Positions 1-5,208 of a DNA stretch of 5,792 bases are shown here, piece after piece. Origin of the DNA: Planctomycetia bacterium (lineage in GTDB: Bacteria; Planctomycetota; Planctomycetia; Gemmatales; Gemmataceae); contig JANXSH010000060.1 of the NCBI GenBank assembly GCA_025356615.1, positions 1 to 5,792 of the forward strand. The letters run 5' to 3'. The notes under the pieces are model-generated. The model was not told the origin of the DNA, searched no databases, and saw nothing but the letters and a program-made list of their open reading frames with translations. The position numbers and the translations under genes are program-made. The stretch's first letter is position 1. Each line of letters opens with the position of its first letter.

Positions 1-2
1 AG

Positions 3-224
3 TCCCGCAACGAGGAGCTCGTCTTCTGGCGCAACCTCCCCTCGCTGGATCTGATGTTCGCGGTCCCGATCCACCTCGCCGTCGTCGCGGCCAAGGCGGT
101 CCGGCGCTTGCGAGAAGGGACGTTAGGCCCGTTCTTGCGCGGCCGACTCGCTGCGCTTATGCAGACGAGAGATGTGGTCCGCCATCGCCGGAGAGTTATA
201 TTAGCCACAGATGAACACAGATAG
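3..224 (+). CDS. C-terminal end of a family 2 glycosyltransferase-like protein (5' end outside window)
   Basis: The open frame enters from the left edge and gives 73 residues with strongly GC-rich third codon positions, so it is very likely coding. It begins SRNEELVFWRNLPSLDLM and continues into a hydrophobic stretch (about residues 14-30) followed by an Arg-rich tail. An 'RN...W+NLP' segment followed by a hydrophobic helix and a basic tail is typical of the region after the catalytic domain in bacterial family 2 glycosyltransferases. The catalytic domain is not in the window, so the assignment rests on this tail alone. The last codons (VILATDEHR) and the TAG stop lie in the left arm of the inverted repeat at 198-288 and use AT-rich codons unlike the rest. 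The original C-terminus was therefore probably altered by that repeat. The gene reads toward purE and may once have been cotranscribed with it. Confidence 0.5.
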   Translation, partial: SRNEELVFWRNLPSLDLMFAVPIHLAVVAAKAVRRLREGTLGPFLRGRLAALMQTRDVVRHRRRVILATDEHR

Positions 225-288
225 ATACAAAGAGCAATTAGGTCTTGTTCATTCTGGTCTTTCATCTGTGTTCATCTGTGGCTAATAT
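198..288. repeat. Perfect 25-bp inverted repeat with 41-nt spacer (dispersed-type intergenic repeat)
   Basis: Positions 198-222 and 264-288 are exact reverse complements over 25 bp, with 223-263 between them. The right arm holds a tandem 10-mer, TTCATCTGTG, at 261-270 and 271-280. Words of the type CCACAGATGAACACAG recur between genes in several phyla including planctomycetes, so this may be one copy of a dispersed family. That point is recalled, not tested here. As RNA it would form a long hairpin between the glycosyltransferase-like gene and the first purE copy. It ends 17 bases before that ATG. The left arm supplies the stop codon of the upstream gene. It lacks the GC-rich stem and clean U-tract of an intrinsic terminator. 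Confidence 0.85.
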
Positions 289-296
289 TTTTCCAT

Positions 297-697
297 GAGG
301 CACGCATGCAACCGCTCGTCGGGGTTATCATGGGGTCGCGCTCCGACTGGGAGCCGATGAGCCACGCCGCGCGGACGCTCGAGGAGATGGGCGTACCGCA
401 CGAGGTGCGCGTCGTCTCGGCCCACCGCACGCCGGACCTGCTCTTCGAGTATGCCTCGTCGGCCCGTTCTCGCGGGCTGGAGGTTCTCATCGCGGGTGCC
501 GGCGGCGCGGCCCACCTGCCTGGAATGTGTGCCGCGAAGACGACGTTGCCCGTGCTGGGGGCTCCCGTCGAGTCGAAGGCACTGCACGGGGTCGATTCGC
601 TGCTCTCGATCGTCCAGATGCGTGCGGGCATCCCGGTCGCCACGCTTGCAATCGGTCGGGCCGGGGCGATCAACGCCGCCCTGCTGGTGACGGCCAT
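297..697 (+). repeat. Left 401-bp direct repeat (5' part of purE, copy 1)
   Basis: This segment aligns without gaps to 3250-3650 at an offset of 2953 bases. I counted 25 mismatches, about 94% identity. Homology starts at the ribosome-binding sequence GAGG, nine bases before the ATG, and stops within codon 131. Of 22 differing codons, 15 are synonymous. The two copies flank the low-GC restriction-modification block in direct orientation. Confidence 0.93.
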
Positions 698-770
698 ACA
701 TGGGGCGGAACCAGGTTTTTTTCGGACTGATTATTATGGGAGGGCTAGGCGAGGTCAAATGGAGTGTTAG
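306..770 (+). pseudogene. purE: Truncated purE copy (5-(carboxyamino)imidazole ribonucleotide mutase, C-terminus replaced)
   Basis: Residues 1-131 are a recognisable class I PurE: GSRSD phosphate/substrate loop at 10-14, SAHRTP with the catalytic-type His40, GAGGAAHLPGM at 64-74 and the AIGRAGAINAALL segment near 116-127. After codon 131 the sequence leaves the family and ends in 23 unrelated residues (HGAEPGFF...GQMEC). The last 33 residues of the intact copy, which include the C-terminal helix, are missing. One further change hits a conserved spot: the QMP of the family is QMR at residues 104-106. The start is chosen because GAGG lies five bases upstream and because homology with the intact copy begins there. 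The reading frame itself is open, so a 154-residue product could be made. I infer it is non-functional or a remnant, because the intact gene sits next to purK at 3259-3753. Confidence 0.87.
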
Positions 771-956
771 AATGACCATGCGATCCGATCGAATCGCGAT
801 GAATCGGACACGCCGAATTCGACGAGATGAGTGGCGAAGCAAGTGAGGGGTGGATGGTCAGCTGGCCGGTCACGTCGGACATAGTCCGCCTTGTCCTTTC
901 CGGTTCCGACCGGACGAGGTTGTACCGAATACAAAAGTTTCTGAAGGATCTTCCGT
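698..956. other. Non-coding left flank and leader of the methyltransferase gene
   Basis: No convincing gene is seen here beyond the tail of the broken purE frame (to 770). G+C is intermediate. Two small perfect inverted repeats lie upstream of the methyltransferase start: CGGAC-ATA-GTCCG at 876-888 and TCCGGT-TCCG-ACCGGA at 899-914. They could be operator or RNA hairpin elements, but both are short. No convincing -35/-10 pair could be fixed, and no controller (C) gene is present. The ribosome-binding site GAAGGA at 943-948 is eight bases before the methyltransferase ATG. Confidence 0.5.
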
Positions 957-2174
957 ATGATGACGACCACATCCGACTCGAAGCCCGCTAAAGTTTTGGA
1001 TATTTTTGCAGGCGCGGGGGGATTCAGCTTGGGATTTCAGCTCGCAGGGTTTGAAATCGTCGGAGCGATTGAAAAGGACAAATGGGCGTGTCAGACTTTT
1101 GCGTTCAATCATCCAGACGCAATCACAGTACATCGCAGCATACTAGATGTTTCTGATGCCGAACTGCGAGATATGTTTGCAAACAAGCGACCGGACATCG
1201 TGGTTGGTGGGCCACCTTGCCAAGGTTACTCAATAGCAAATAACAAGTGCGGCGACCCGAAAGATCCCAGGAACTCGTTGTTTAGAGAATTCCTCCGTGT
1301 CGGTGAAGTAATCCAGCCGCAAATCATGGTAATGGAGAACGTGCCCCACCTGTGTGCGGCAAAAACGGCGGGGGGAGAAAATGTTCTCGAGATCATCAAG
1401 AAAAGCCTGAGCAGTCTTGGATATCATACCTATTCAACCGTCTTGCATGCGACGGCGTTTGGCGTTCCGCAAATCAGGCAAAGGCTATTTGTGATCGGGT
1501 CACGCAGGGCTTTGAAAAATCCTTTTCCTCATCCAACGCACAACGCACGCGCCAGTGTGGAGAGAACGCTATTCGATGACGACCTACTACCATGCCCAAC
1601 ACTTTGGGACGCTATTTCTGACTTGCCTCCGTTGCTCGCAGGAGAGGGTGAGGAAGAATTGCCATACGATTCCTCGCCGAAGAATGACTACCAGGAGACG
1701 ATTCGGCATGGCTCCAGCGTTCTCTACAACCATAAAGCCATGTGCCACACGAAAAGAATCATCGAGCGATTCAAAAGTATGAAGTGGGGTGATTCCGTGA
1801 ATGACGTTGCCGACCAACTAAAGCCCAGAAAACGCAATTCGATGGAGATTGCGATTGGTGCGTATGACCAAAACAACCGAAGAATGCACCCTGACCGGCA
1901 ATGTCACACGATAGCTGCATCCTTCTACGCGAACTTCGTGCATCCGTATCAACACAGAAACTTCACTGCCAGGGAAGGTGCCCGTATTCAGACTTTCCCT
2001 GACTGGTTCAAATTTTTAGGCAAACCGACGGTAGTTAGCCACAAACTACTGGCGCGCGAAGAACGCACCGAAGAAATTCATCTTTGCCAATATAATCAAA
2101 TTGGCAACGCCGTTCCGCCAATGCTGTCGCGAGCCGTCGCACTCAATCTTAGGCAGCAAATGAAAGTTGCATAA
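957..2174 (+). CDS. DNA (cytosine-5-)-methyltransferase of a type II restriction-modification system
   Basis: This 405-residue protein transfers a methyl group from S-adenosylmethionine to C5 of cytosine in its target site, protecting host DNA from the partner nuclease. The ordered family motifs are all visible: motif I DIFAGAGG at 15-22 (SAM binding), motif IV GGPPCQGYS at 84-92 with nucleophile Cys88, motif VI ENVP at 127-130, motif VIII QIRQR at 172-176, motif IX around REGARIQTFPD at 339-349, and motif X QIGNAVPP at 381-388. The variable stretch between VIII and IX (about 190-330) should hold the target-recognition domain. Only about 14 residues precede motif I, so there is no room for an N-terminal helix-turn-helix autoregulator. 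The start at 957 has GAAGGA eight bases upstream; a second ATG follows at once. Codon use is less GC-rich than purK. The catalytic core looks intact. The recognition sequence cannot be read from the protein. Confidence 0.95.
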   Translation: MMTTTSDSKPAKVLDIFAGAGGFSLGFQLAGFEIVGAIEKDKWACQTFAFNHPDAITVHRSILDVSDAELRDMFANKRPDIVVGGPPCQGYSIANNKCGDPKDPRNSLFREFLRVGEVIQPQIMVMENVPHLCAAKTAGGENVLEIIKKSLSSLGYHTYSTVLHATAFGVPQIRQRLFVIGSRRALKNPFPHPTHNARASVERTLFDDDLLPCPTLWDAISDLPPLLAGEGEEELPYDSSPKNDYQETIRHGSSVLYNHKAMCHTKRIIERFKSMKWGDSVNDVADQLKPRKRNSMEIAIGAYDQNNRRMHPDRQCHTIAASFYANFVHPYQHRNFTAREGARIQTFPDWFKFLGKPTVVSHKLLAREERTEEIHLCQYNQIGNAVPPMLSRAVALNLRQQMKVA

Positions 2175-3044
2175 ATGTTTGTCCATGGCAACAACTTAGA
2201 GCAAAAAGAGTCTCATCCGACAAAGTATCGCGATGCTGTGTCGCGCCAATTTCTAGCTGAGATCCGCGTGCGATATGACACATGGCGACAAGCCAATTTT
2301 GCGTTAGTGGGACCAAAAGTCGCCGTCACAGACGCCGATTACGCAACTGTCGAAGCACGGGTGAAGCTCTTGAACGAATACAAGGACTTTCTTGATGAGC
2401 AACGATACGCGGAAAAGTTCGACTCCCGATCGAACCTTCATTCGTCAGTGCTTGAAGAGTTTATGTATTACTTGTTTAAGGACATGGTAACTGAACTCTC
2501 TATGCACGCCTTACTTGGCAAGTCTCATACATTCAAAGATATGTTCTTCAAACCAGACAGTTACAGAGACATGCTCCAGCAGCCAAAACTTCTTGTTGAG
2601 ACGAAGGATCACGATTTTGCCATCGGAGTGAAACTCGACGCACGCTTTAGGTGCTCTGGAACAGAAGCTGACCAGCACGAGGTTTGGGATATTCCCGCAG
2701 TGGCAGTAGAGTGCAAAACCTATCTCGATAAAACCATGCTTCAAGACGCCTCGACCGCTGCTGAACAACTTAAGCATCGGAATCCGAGCGCGATGTACAT
2801 CGTGGTTGCTGAGTGGCTGAAGCTCACAGAGTCGGTAAATCTGAGAAAGTTCAAGATCGACCAGATTTACGTTCTTCGCAAACAGAAGAATACTGATCGT
2901 GAGTTCCGTTATGCGGATACTTATCAGAAAAACCCAATATATGCAGATGTCGTGGGACACCTCTTCACGACGACTCGCACATTCTTGACAAGCTCTTGGG
3001 AAGGTGGTGTTAACTTTGGGCTCGCCAATGGCTATTTGATCTAG
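2175..3044 (+). CDS. Bpu10I-family-like type II restriction endonuclease
   Basis: This 289-residue protein is placed as the nuclease partner of the upstream methyltransferase. I recognise the Bpu10I-like pattern from its central segment: a predicted strand with Asp at 147 or 155 (DHDFAIGVKLDARF), then IPAVAVECKTYLDKTML at 173-189. This resembles a PD-(D/E)XK core in which Glu179 and Lys181 would bind metal. The N-terminal half (LNEYKDFLDEQRYAEKFDSRSN, about 66-87) and the C-terminal WEGGVNFGLANGYLI also look family-like, but this is recalled, not searched. The ATG follows the methyltransferase TAA with no gap, and no strong Shine-Dalgarno sequence precedes it, so translation probably depends on coupling. 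Bpu10I itself is a heterodimer cutting an asymmetric site; here only one nuclease and one methyltransferase gene are present, so a palindromic site and a homodimer are more likely. The frame is complete with no sign of decay. Confidence 0.75.
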   Translation: MFVHGNNLEQKESHPTKYRDAVSRQFLAEIRVRYDTWRQANFALVGPKVAVTDADYATVEARVKLLNEYKDFLDEQRYAEKFDSRSNLHSSVLEEFMYYLFKDMVTELSMHALLGKSHTFKDMFFKPDSYRDMLQQPKLLVETKDHDFAIGVKLDARFRCSGTEADQHEVWDIPAVAVECKTYLDKTMLQDASTAAEQLKHRNPSAMYIVVAEWLKLTESVNLRKFKIDQIYVLRKQKNTDREFRYADTYQKNPIYADVVGHLFTTTRTFLTSSWEGGVNFGLANGYLI

Positions 3045-3249
3045 CTGTAGCGCCTCGACGACAAAAATTTTCCAGATTTTATACTCATGGGCAGTCGCAC
3101 CAGAAAGAGCACATCGGCATCCCTAATACATTGCTAAACGAACATTCGCCGCCGTAGCCGGACAGCCCACTTGCCATAGGCGTTACCCCTGACTACGGGA
3201 CGTAGGCAATAGCCCCAGATAAACGCCTTCATCGGTGGCTACTTCTCTC
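3045..3249. other. Non-coding right flank of the RM block, upstream of intact purE
   Basis: No gene is supported in these 205 bases. G+C is mixed, with an AT-rich run at 3061-3085. A -10-like TATACT lies at 3080-3085, but the only -35-like partner (TCGACG at 3055-3060, 19-base spacer) is poor. A small inverted repeat CTACG-GGA-CGTAG sits near 3193-3205. No GC-rich stem with a T-tract is seen after the endonuclease, so read-through from the RM genes into purE-purK is possible. The native purE upstream region does not appear here; it remained with the truncated copy. Confidence 0.45.
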
Positions 3250-3650
3250 GAGGCACGCATGCAACCGCTCGTCGGGGTCATCATGGGGTCGCGCTCCGAC
3301 TGGGAGACGATGAGCCACGCCGCGCGGACGCTCGAGGAACTGGGCGTACCGCACGAGGTGCGCGTCGTCTCGGCCCATCGCACGCCGGACTTGCTCTTCG
3401 AGTACGCCTCGTCGGCCCGTTCTCGCGGGCTGGAGGTTCTCATCGCGGGTGCCGGCGGCGCGGCCCACCTGCCCGGCATGTGTGCAGCGAAGACGACGTT
3501 GCCCGTGCTGGGGGTTCCTGTCGAGTCGAAGACCCTGCACGGGATCGATTCACTGCTCTCGATCGTCCAGATGCCCGCCGGCATCCCGGTCGCCACGTTG
3601 GCCATCGGTCGGGCCGGGGCGATCAACGCCGCGCTCCTGGCGACGGCCAT
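3250..3650 (+). repeat. Right 401-bp direct repeat (5' part of intact purE)
   Basis: This is the partner of 297-697: same length, no gaps, 25 mismatches. It begins with GAGG of the ribosome-binding site and ends inside codon 131 of the intact purE. Recombination between the two copies would delete everything between them and leave one full-length purE joined to purK. Confidence 0.93.
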
Positions 3651-3753
3651 CCTCGCCGGGAAGCACCCGGCACTCGTGGAAGTGTTGGACCGATTCCGCG
3701 AGAAGCAGACGAAATCCGTCCTCGATCACCCTGACCCGCGCGAGGCGCTATGA
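3259..3753 (+). CDS. purE: 5-(carboxyamino)imidazole ribonucleotide mutase (class I PurE), intact copy
   Basis: This 164-residue cytosolic enzyme converts N5-CAIR, the PurK product, to CAIR in de novo purine synthesis. Visible motifs are GSRSD at 10-14 (Ser11 and Asp14 bind substrate phosphate/ribose in the family), SAHRTP at 38-43 with catalytic-type His40, GAGGAAHLPGM at 64-74, PVES near 87-90, QMPAGIPVATLAIG at 104-117, and a C-terminal helix ending TKSVLDHPDPREAL. Length matches bacterial class I PurE, which forms octamers. I chose the ATG at 3259 because GAGG is five bases upstream and because similarity to the other copy starts there. An in-frame GTG at 3235 would add eight residues that have no such support. 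The stop overlaps the purK start by four bases (ATGA), so the two are translationally coupled. The upstream sequence is that of the RM block, so its transcription must now come from within or through that block. Confidence 0.96.
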   Translation: MQPLVGVIMGSRSDWETMSHAARTLEELGVPHEVRVVSAHRTPDLLFEYASSARSRGLEVLIAGAGGAAHLPGMCAAKTTLPVLGVPVESKTLHGIDSLLSIVQMPAGIPVATLAIGRAGAINAALLATAILAGKHPALVEVLDRFREKQTKSVLDHPDPREAL

Positions 3754-4859
3754 AGGTCGGCGTCCTCGGCGGGGGCCAGCTCGGCCGCATGCTCGCCCTC
3801 GCGGGCTACCCGCTCGGCTTGCGATTCCGCTTCCTCGACCCCGCGCCCGAGTCGCCGGTCGAAGAACTGGCCGACCTCGTCGTCGGGAGGTTCGACGACC
3901 TCGACGCGCTGGCGCGATTCCCCGCCGGCCTCGACGTGATTACTTACGAGTTCGAGAACGTCCCGGTGGAGGCCGCCCGGCACCTCGCGCGCCAGGTCCC
4001 CGTCTACCCGCCCATCGCGGCCCTCGAGGTGAGCCAGGATCGGCTCGCGGAGAAGACGCTCTTCACCCGCCTCGGCATCCCGCCCGCGCCGTTCGTGCCC
4101 GTGGACACTCTCGACGAGTTGCGCACGTCCGTGGTCCGGCTCGGCTTCCCCGCCGTGCTGAAGACGCGGCGACTCGGCTACGACGGCAAGGGACAGTTCT
4201 TGCTGCGAGGGGACGCTGATGTCTCGCTTGCATGGCAGGCGCTCGGCGGCGTGCCCCTGGTACTGGAGGGCTTCGTCCGCTTCGAGCGCGAGTTGTCGCA
4301 GATCGCGGTGCGGGGTCGAACGGGCGAGGTGCGGTTCTATCCACTCGTCGAGAATCATCATCAGGGCGGCATCTTGCGGAGGTCTATCGCGCCCGCAGCG
4401 GGCGTCACGGAAGCCGCGGCGAATCAGGCCGCCGAGGCGATCCGCAAGGTGATGGACCACCTCGACTATGTGGGCGTCCTCACGATCGAGTTCTTCCAGA
4501 CCGCCGAGGGGCTGGTCGCGAACGAGATGGCCCCGCGCGTCCACAACTCGGGCCACTGGACGATCGAGGGCGCGCGCACGAGCCAGTTCGAGAATCACCT
4601 GCGGGCCGTCCTCGGCTTACCGCTCGGCTCGACCGAGTCGGTCGGACATTGCGTCATGGTGAACCTGATCGGGGAAGCGCCGACGACGGCCCTCGTCCTC
4701 GCGATTCCGGGGGCACACATGCACCTCTACGGCAAGAAGCCGCGACCGGGGCGGAAGATCGGCCATGTAACGTTGTGGGCCGACACGCCGGAGGAGGCGA
4801 GCGCGCGACAGGCGTTGATGGCGGGCATGGAATCCGGTCCGGCTTCCCCCGGCGCGTGA
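3750..4859 (+). CDS. purK: N5-carboxyaminoimidazole ribonucleotide synthase (PurK)
   Basis: This 369-residue ATP-grasp enzyme makes N5-CAIR from AIR, ATP and bicarbonate and passes it to PurE. The N-terminal dinucleotide-like loop GGGQLGRM (7-14) is followed by TYEFENVP (65-72), the ATP-grasp loop GYDGKGQ (143-149), the ATP-contacting segment LEGFVRFERELS (172-183), the metal/substrate segment NEMAPRVHNSGHW (258-270), and the C-terminal YGKKPRPGRKIGHV (327-340). All are in the expected order and length is normal for the family. The ATG overlaps the purE stop as ATGA, and no separate promoter is needed. High G+C and strong GC3 match the host background and contrast with the RM genes. The final residues (ESGPASPGA) look like an unconserved tail. 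Confidence 0.97.
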   Translation: MKVGVLGGGQLGRMLALAGYPLGLRFRFLDPAPESPVEELADLVVGRFDDLDALARFPAGLDVITYEFENVPVEAARHLARQVPVYPPIAALEVSQDRLAEKTLFTRLGIPPAPFVPVDTLDELRTSVVRLGFPAVLKTRRLGYDGKGQFLLRGDADVSLAWQALGGVPLVLEGFVRFERELSQIAVRGRTGEVRFYPLVENHHQGGILRRSIAPAAGVTEAAANQAAEAIRKVMDHLDYVGVLTIEFFQTAEGLVANEMAPRVHNSGHWTIEGARTSQFENHLRAVLGLPLGSTESVGHCVMVNLIGEAPTTALVLAIPGAHMHLYGKKPRPGRKIGHVTLWADTPEEASARQALMAGMESGPASPGA

Positions 4860-4961
4860 ATGTAACTTCACGAGGCCAGGAGTGATCTACACCCTTGGAA
4901 AGGGAATACACACCAATGTTCGATAAATAGGCGGGTCGGTTCGGTCCTGACGCAGAGCGCC

Positions 4962-4989
4962 TTGACGTGTATACGCTCTCGGGTACGAT
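4962..4989 (+). promoter_or_regulatory. Candidate sigma-70-type promoter for the CMD-like gene
   Basis: TTGACG at 4962-4967 matches the -35 consensus at five of six positions. With a 16-base spacer it is followed by TACGAT at 4984-4989, four of six matches to the -10. It lies about 220 bases before the downstream ATG, giving a long leader. It is the best pair found by eye in the intergenic region, not a proven start. Confidence 0.3.
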
Positions 4990-5162
4990 TCCCTCTATCG
5001 CTATTCGATACAGCCTGTTCGCCCGGCAAACCTAGACCGGAGTTCGACGCGCAGGAGTATTGGAAAGTTCGCGTAGAGATCGCCTGGGGCGCTGGGACTT
5101 CGTCCTCTACCGCTTTCCGTTCGACCTGTTGATTGGACTGTAAGCGTTTGGGGTGATTCGCG

Positions 5163-5191
5163 GCCGACATTGCCGGACCGAGGCGGTCGGC
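5163..5191 (+). promoter_or_regulatory. Leader hairpin before the CMD-like gene
   Basis: GCCGAC at 5163-5168 pairs with GTCGGC at 5186-5191. Inside, GCC at 5172-5174 can pair with GGC at 5182-5184. The stem ends seven bases before the AAGGAG ribosome-binding site (5198-5203). It could affect mRNA stability or translation initiation. In GC-rich DNA such stems also arise by chance. Confidence 0.3.
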
Positions 5192-5208
5192 ACAACGAAG
5201 GAGAACGC

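Larger units (their letters stand above)
698..3249. mobile_element. Inserted restriction-modification block between purE duplications
   Basis: The 2552-bp block lies exactly between the two purE direct repeats and carries a methyltransferase gene followed by an endonuclease gene. Its base composition is visibly lower in G+C (sampled lines about 40-57%) than the purK side (sampled line about 73%), which suggests a foreign origin. I see no transposase, integrase, relaxase, tRNA attachment site or terminal inverted repeats. The boundaries are inferred from where the two purE copies stop matching. The arrangement fits either single-crossover integration of a circle carrying a purE fragment, or the 'insertion with long target duplication' pattern described for RM genes. 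Whether it still moves cannot be told from the sequence. Confidence 0.75.
4860..5208. other. Intergenic region between purK and the CMD-like gene
   Basis: I see no gene on either strand in these 349 bases. No clear intrinsic terminator follows purK; a small stem CCCTT-GGA-AAGGG at 4892-4904 lacks a T-tract. The region holds one candidate sigma-70-type promoter (4962-4989) and a GC-rich hairpin (5163-5191) just before the next ribosome-binding site. No tRNA cloverleaf was recognised. Confidence 0.5.

Noticed and set aside
698..722. Possible intrinsic terminator ending in seven T residues (716-722)
   Set aside because: Only a four-base stem (CCAT/ATGG) lies upstream and it is not next to the T-run.
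282..842. Minus-strand open frames across the first purE copy (also 272-697)
   Set aside because: They mirror the GC-rich purE reading frame, have low-complexity Arg/Ala/Ser content, and a similar shadow occurs opposite the second purE copy.
698..956. Controller (C) protein or very-short-patch repair (vsr) gene next to the methyltransferase
   Set aside because: No plus-strand frame of suitable length or motif exists here, and none between the nuclease and purE.
698..3249. Transposon or integrative element with its own recombinase
   Set aside because: No transposase or integrase frame and no terminal inverted repeats were found; the only repeats at the ends are the purE copies.
3235..3258. 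GTG at 3235 as purE start
   Set aside because: It would add MATSLEAR, outside the segment shared with the other purE copy; the ATG at 3259 has GAGG five bases upstream and matches family length.
3726..4598. Long minus-strand frame (290 codons) opposite purK
   Set aside because: It is antisense to a clear PurK with every family motif; such shadows are common in GC-rich coding DNA.
4892..4904. Hairpin CCCTT-GGA-AAGGG as purK terminator
   Set aside because: Five-base stem with no T-tract after it.
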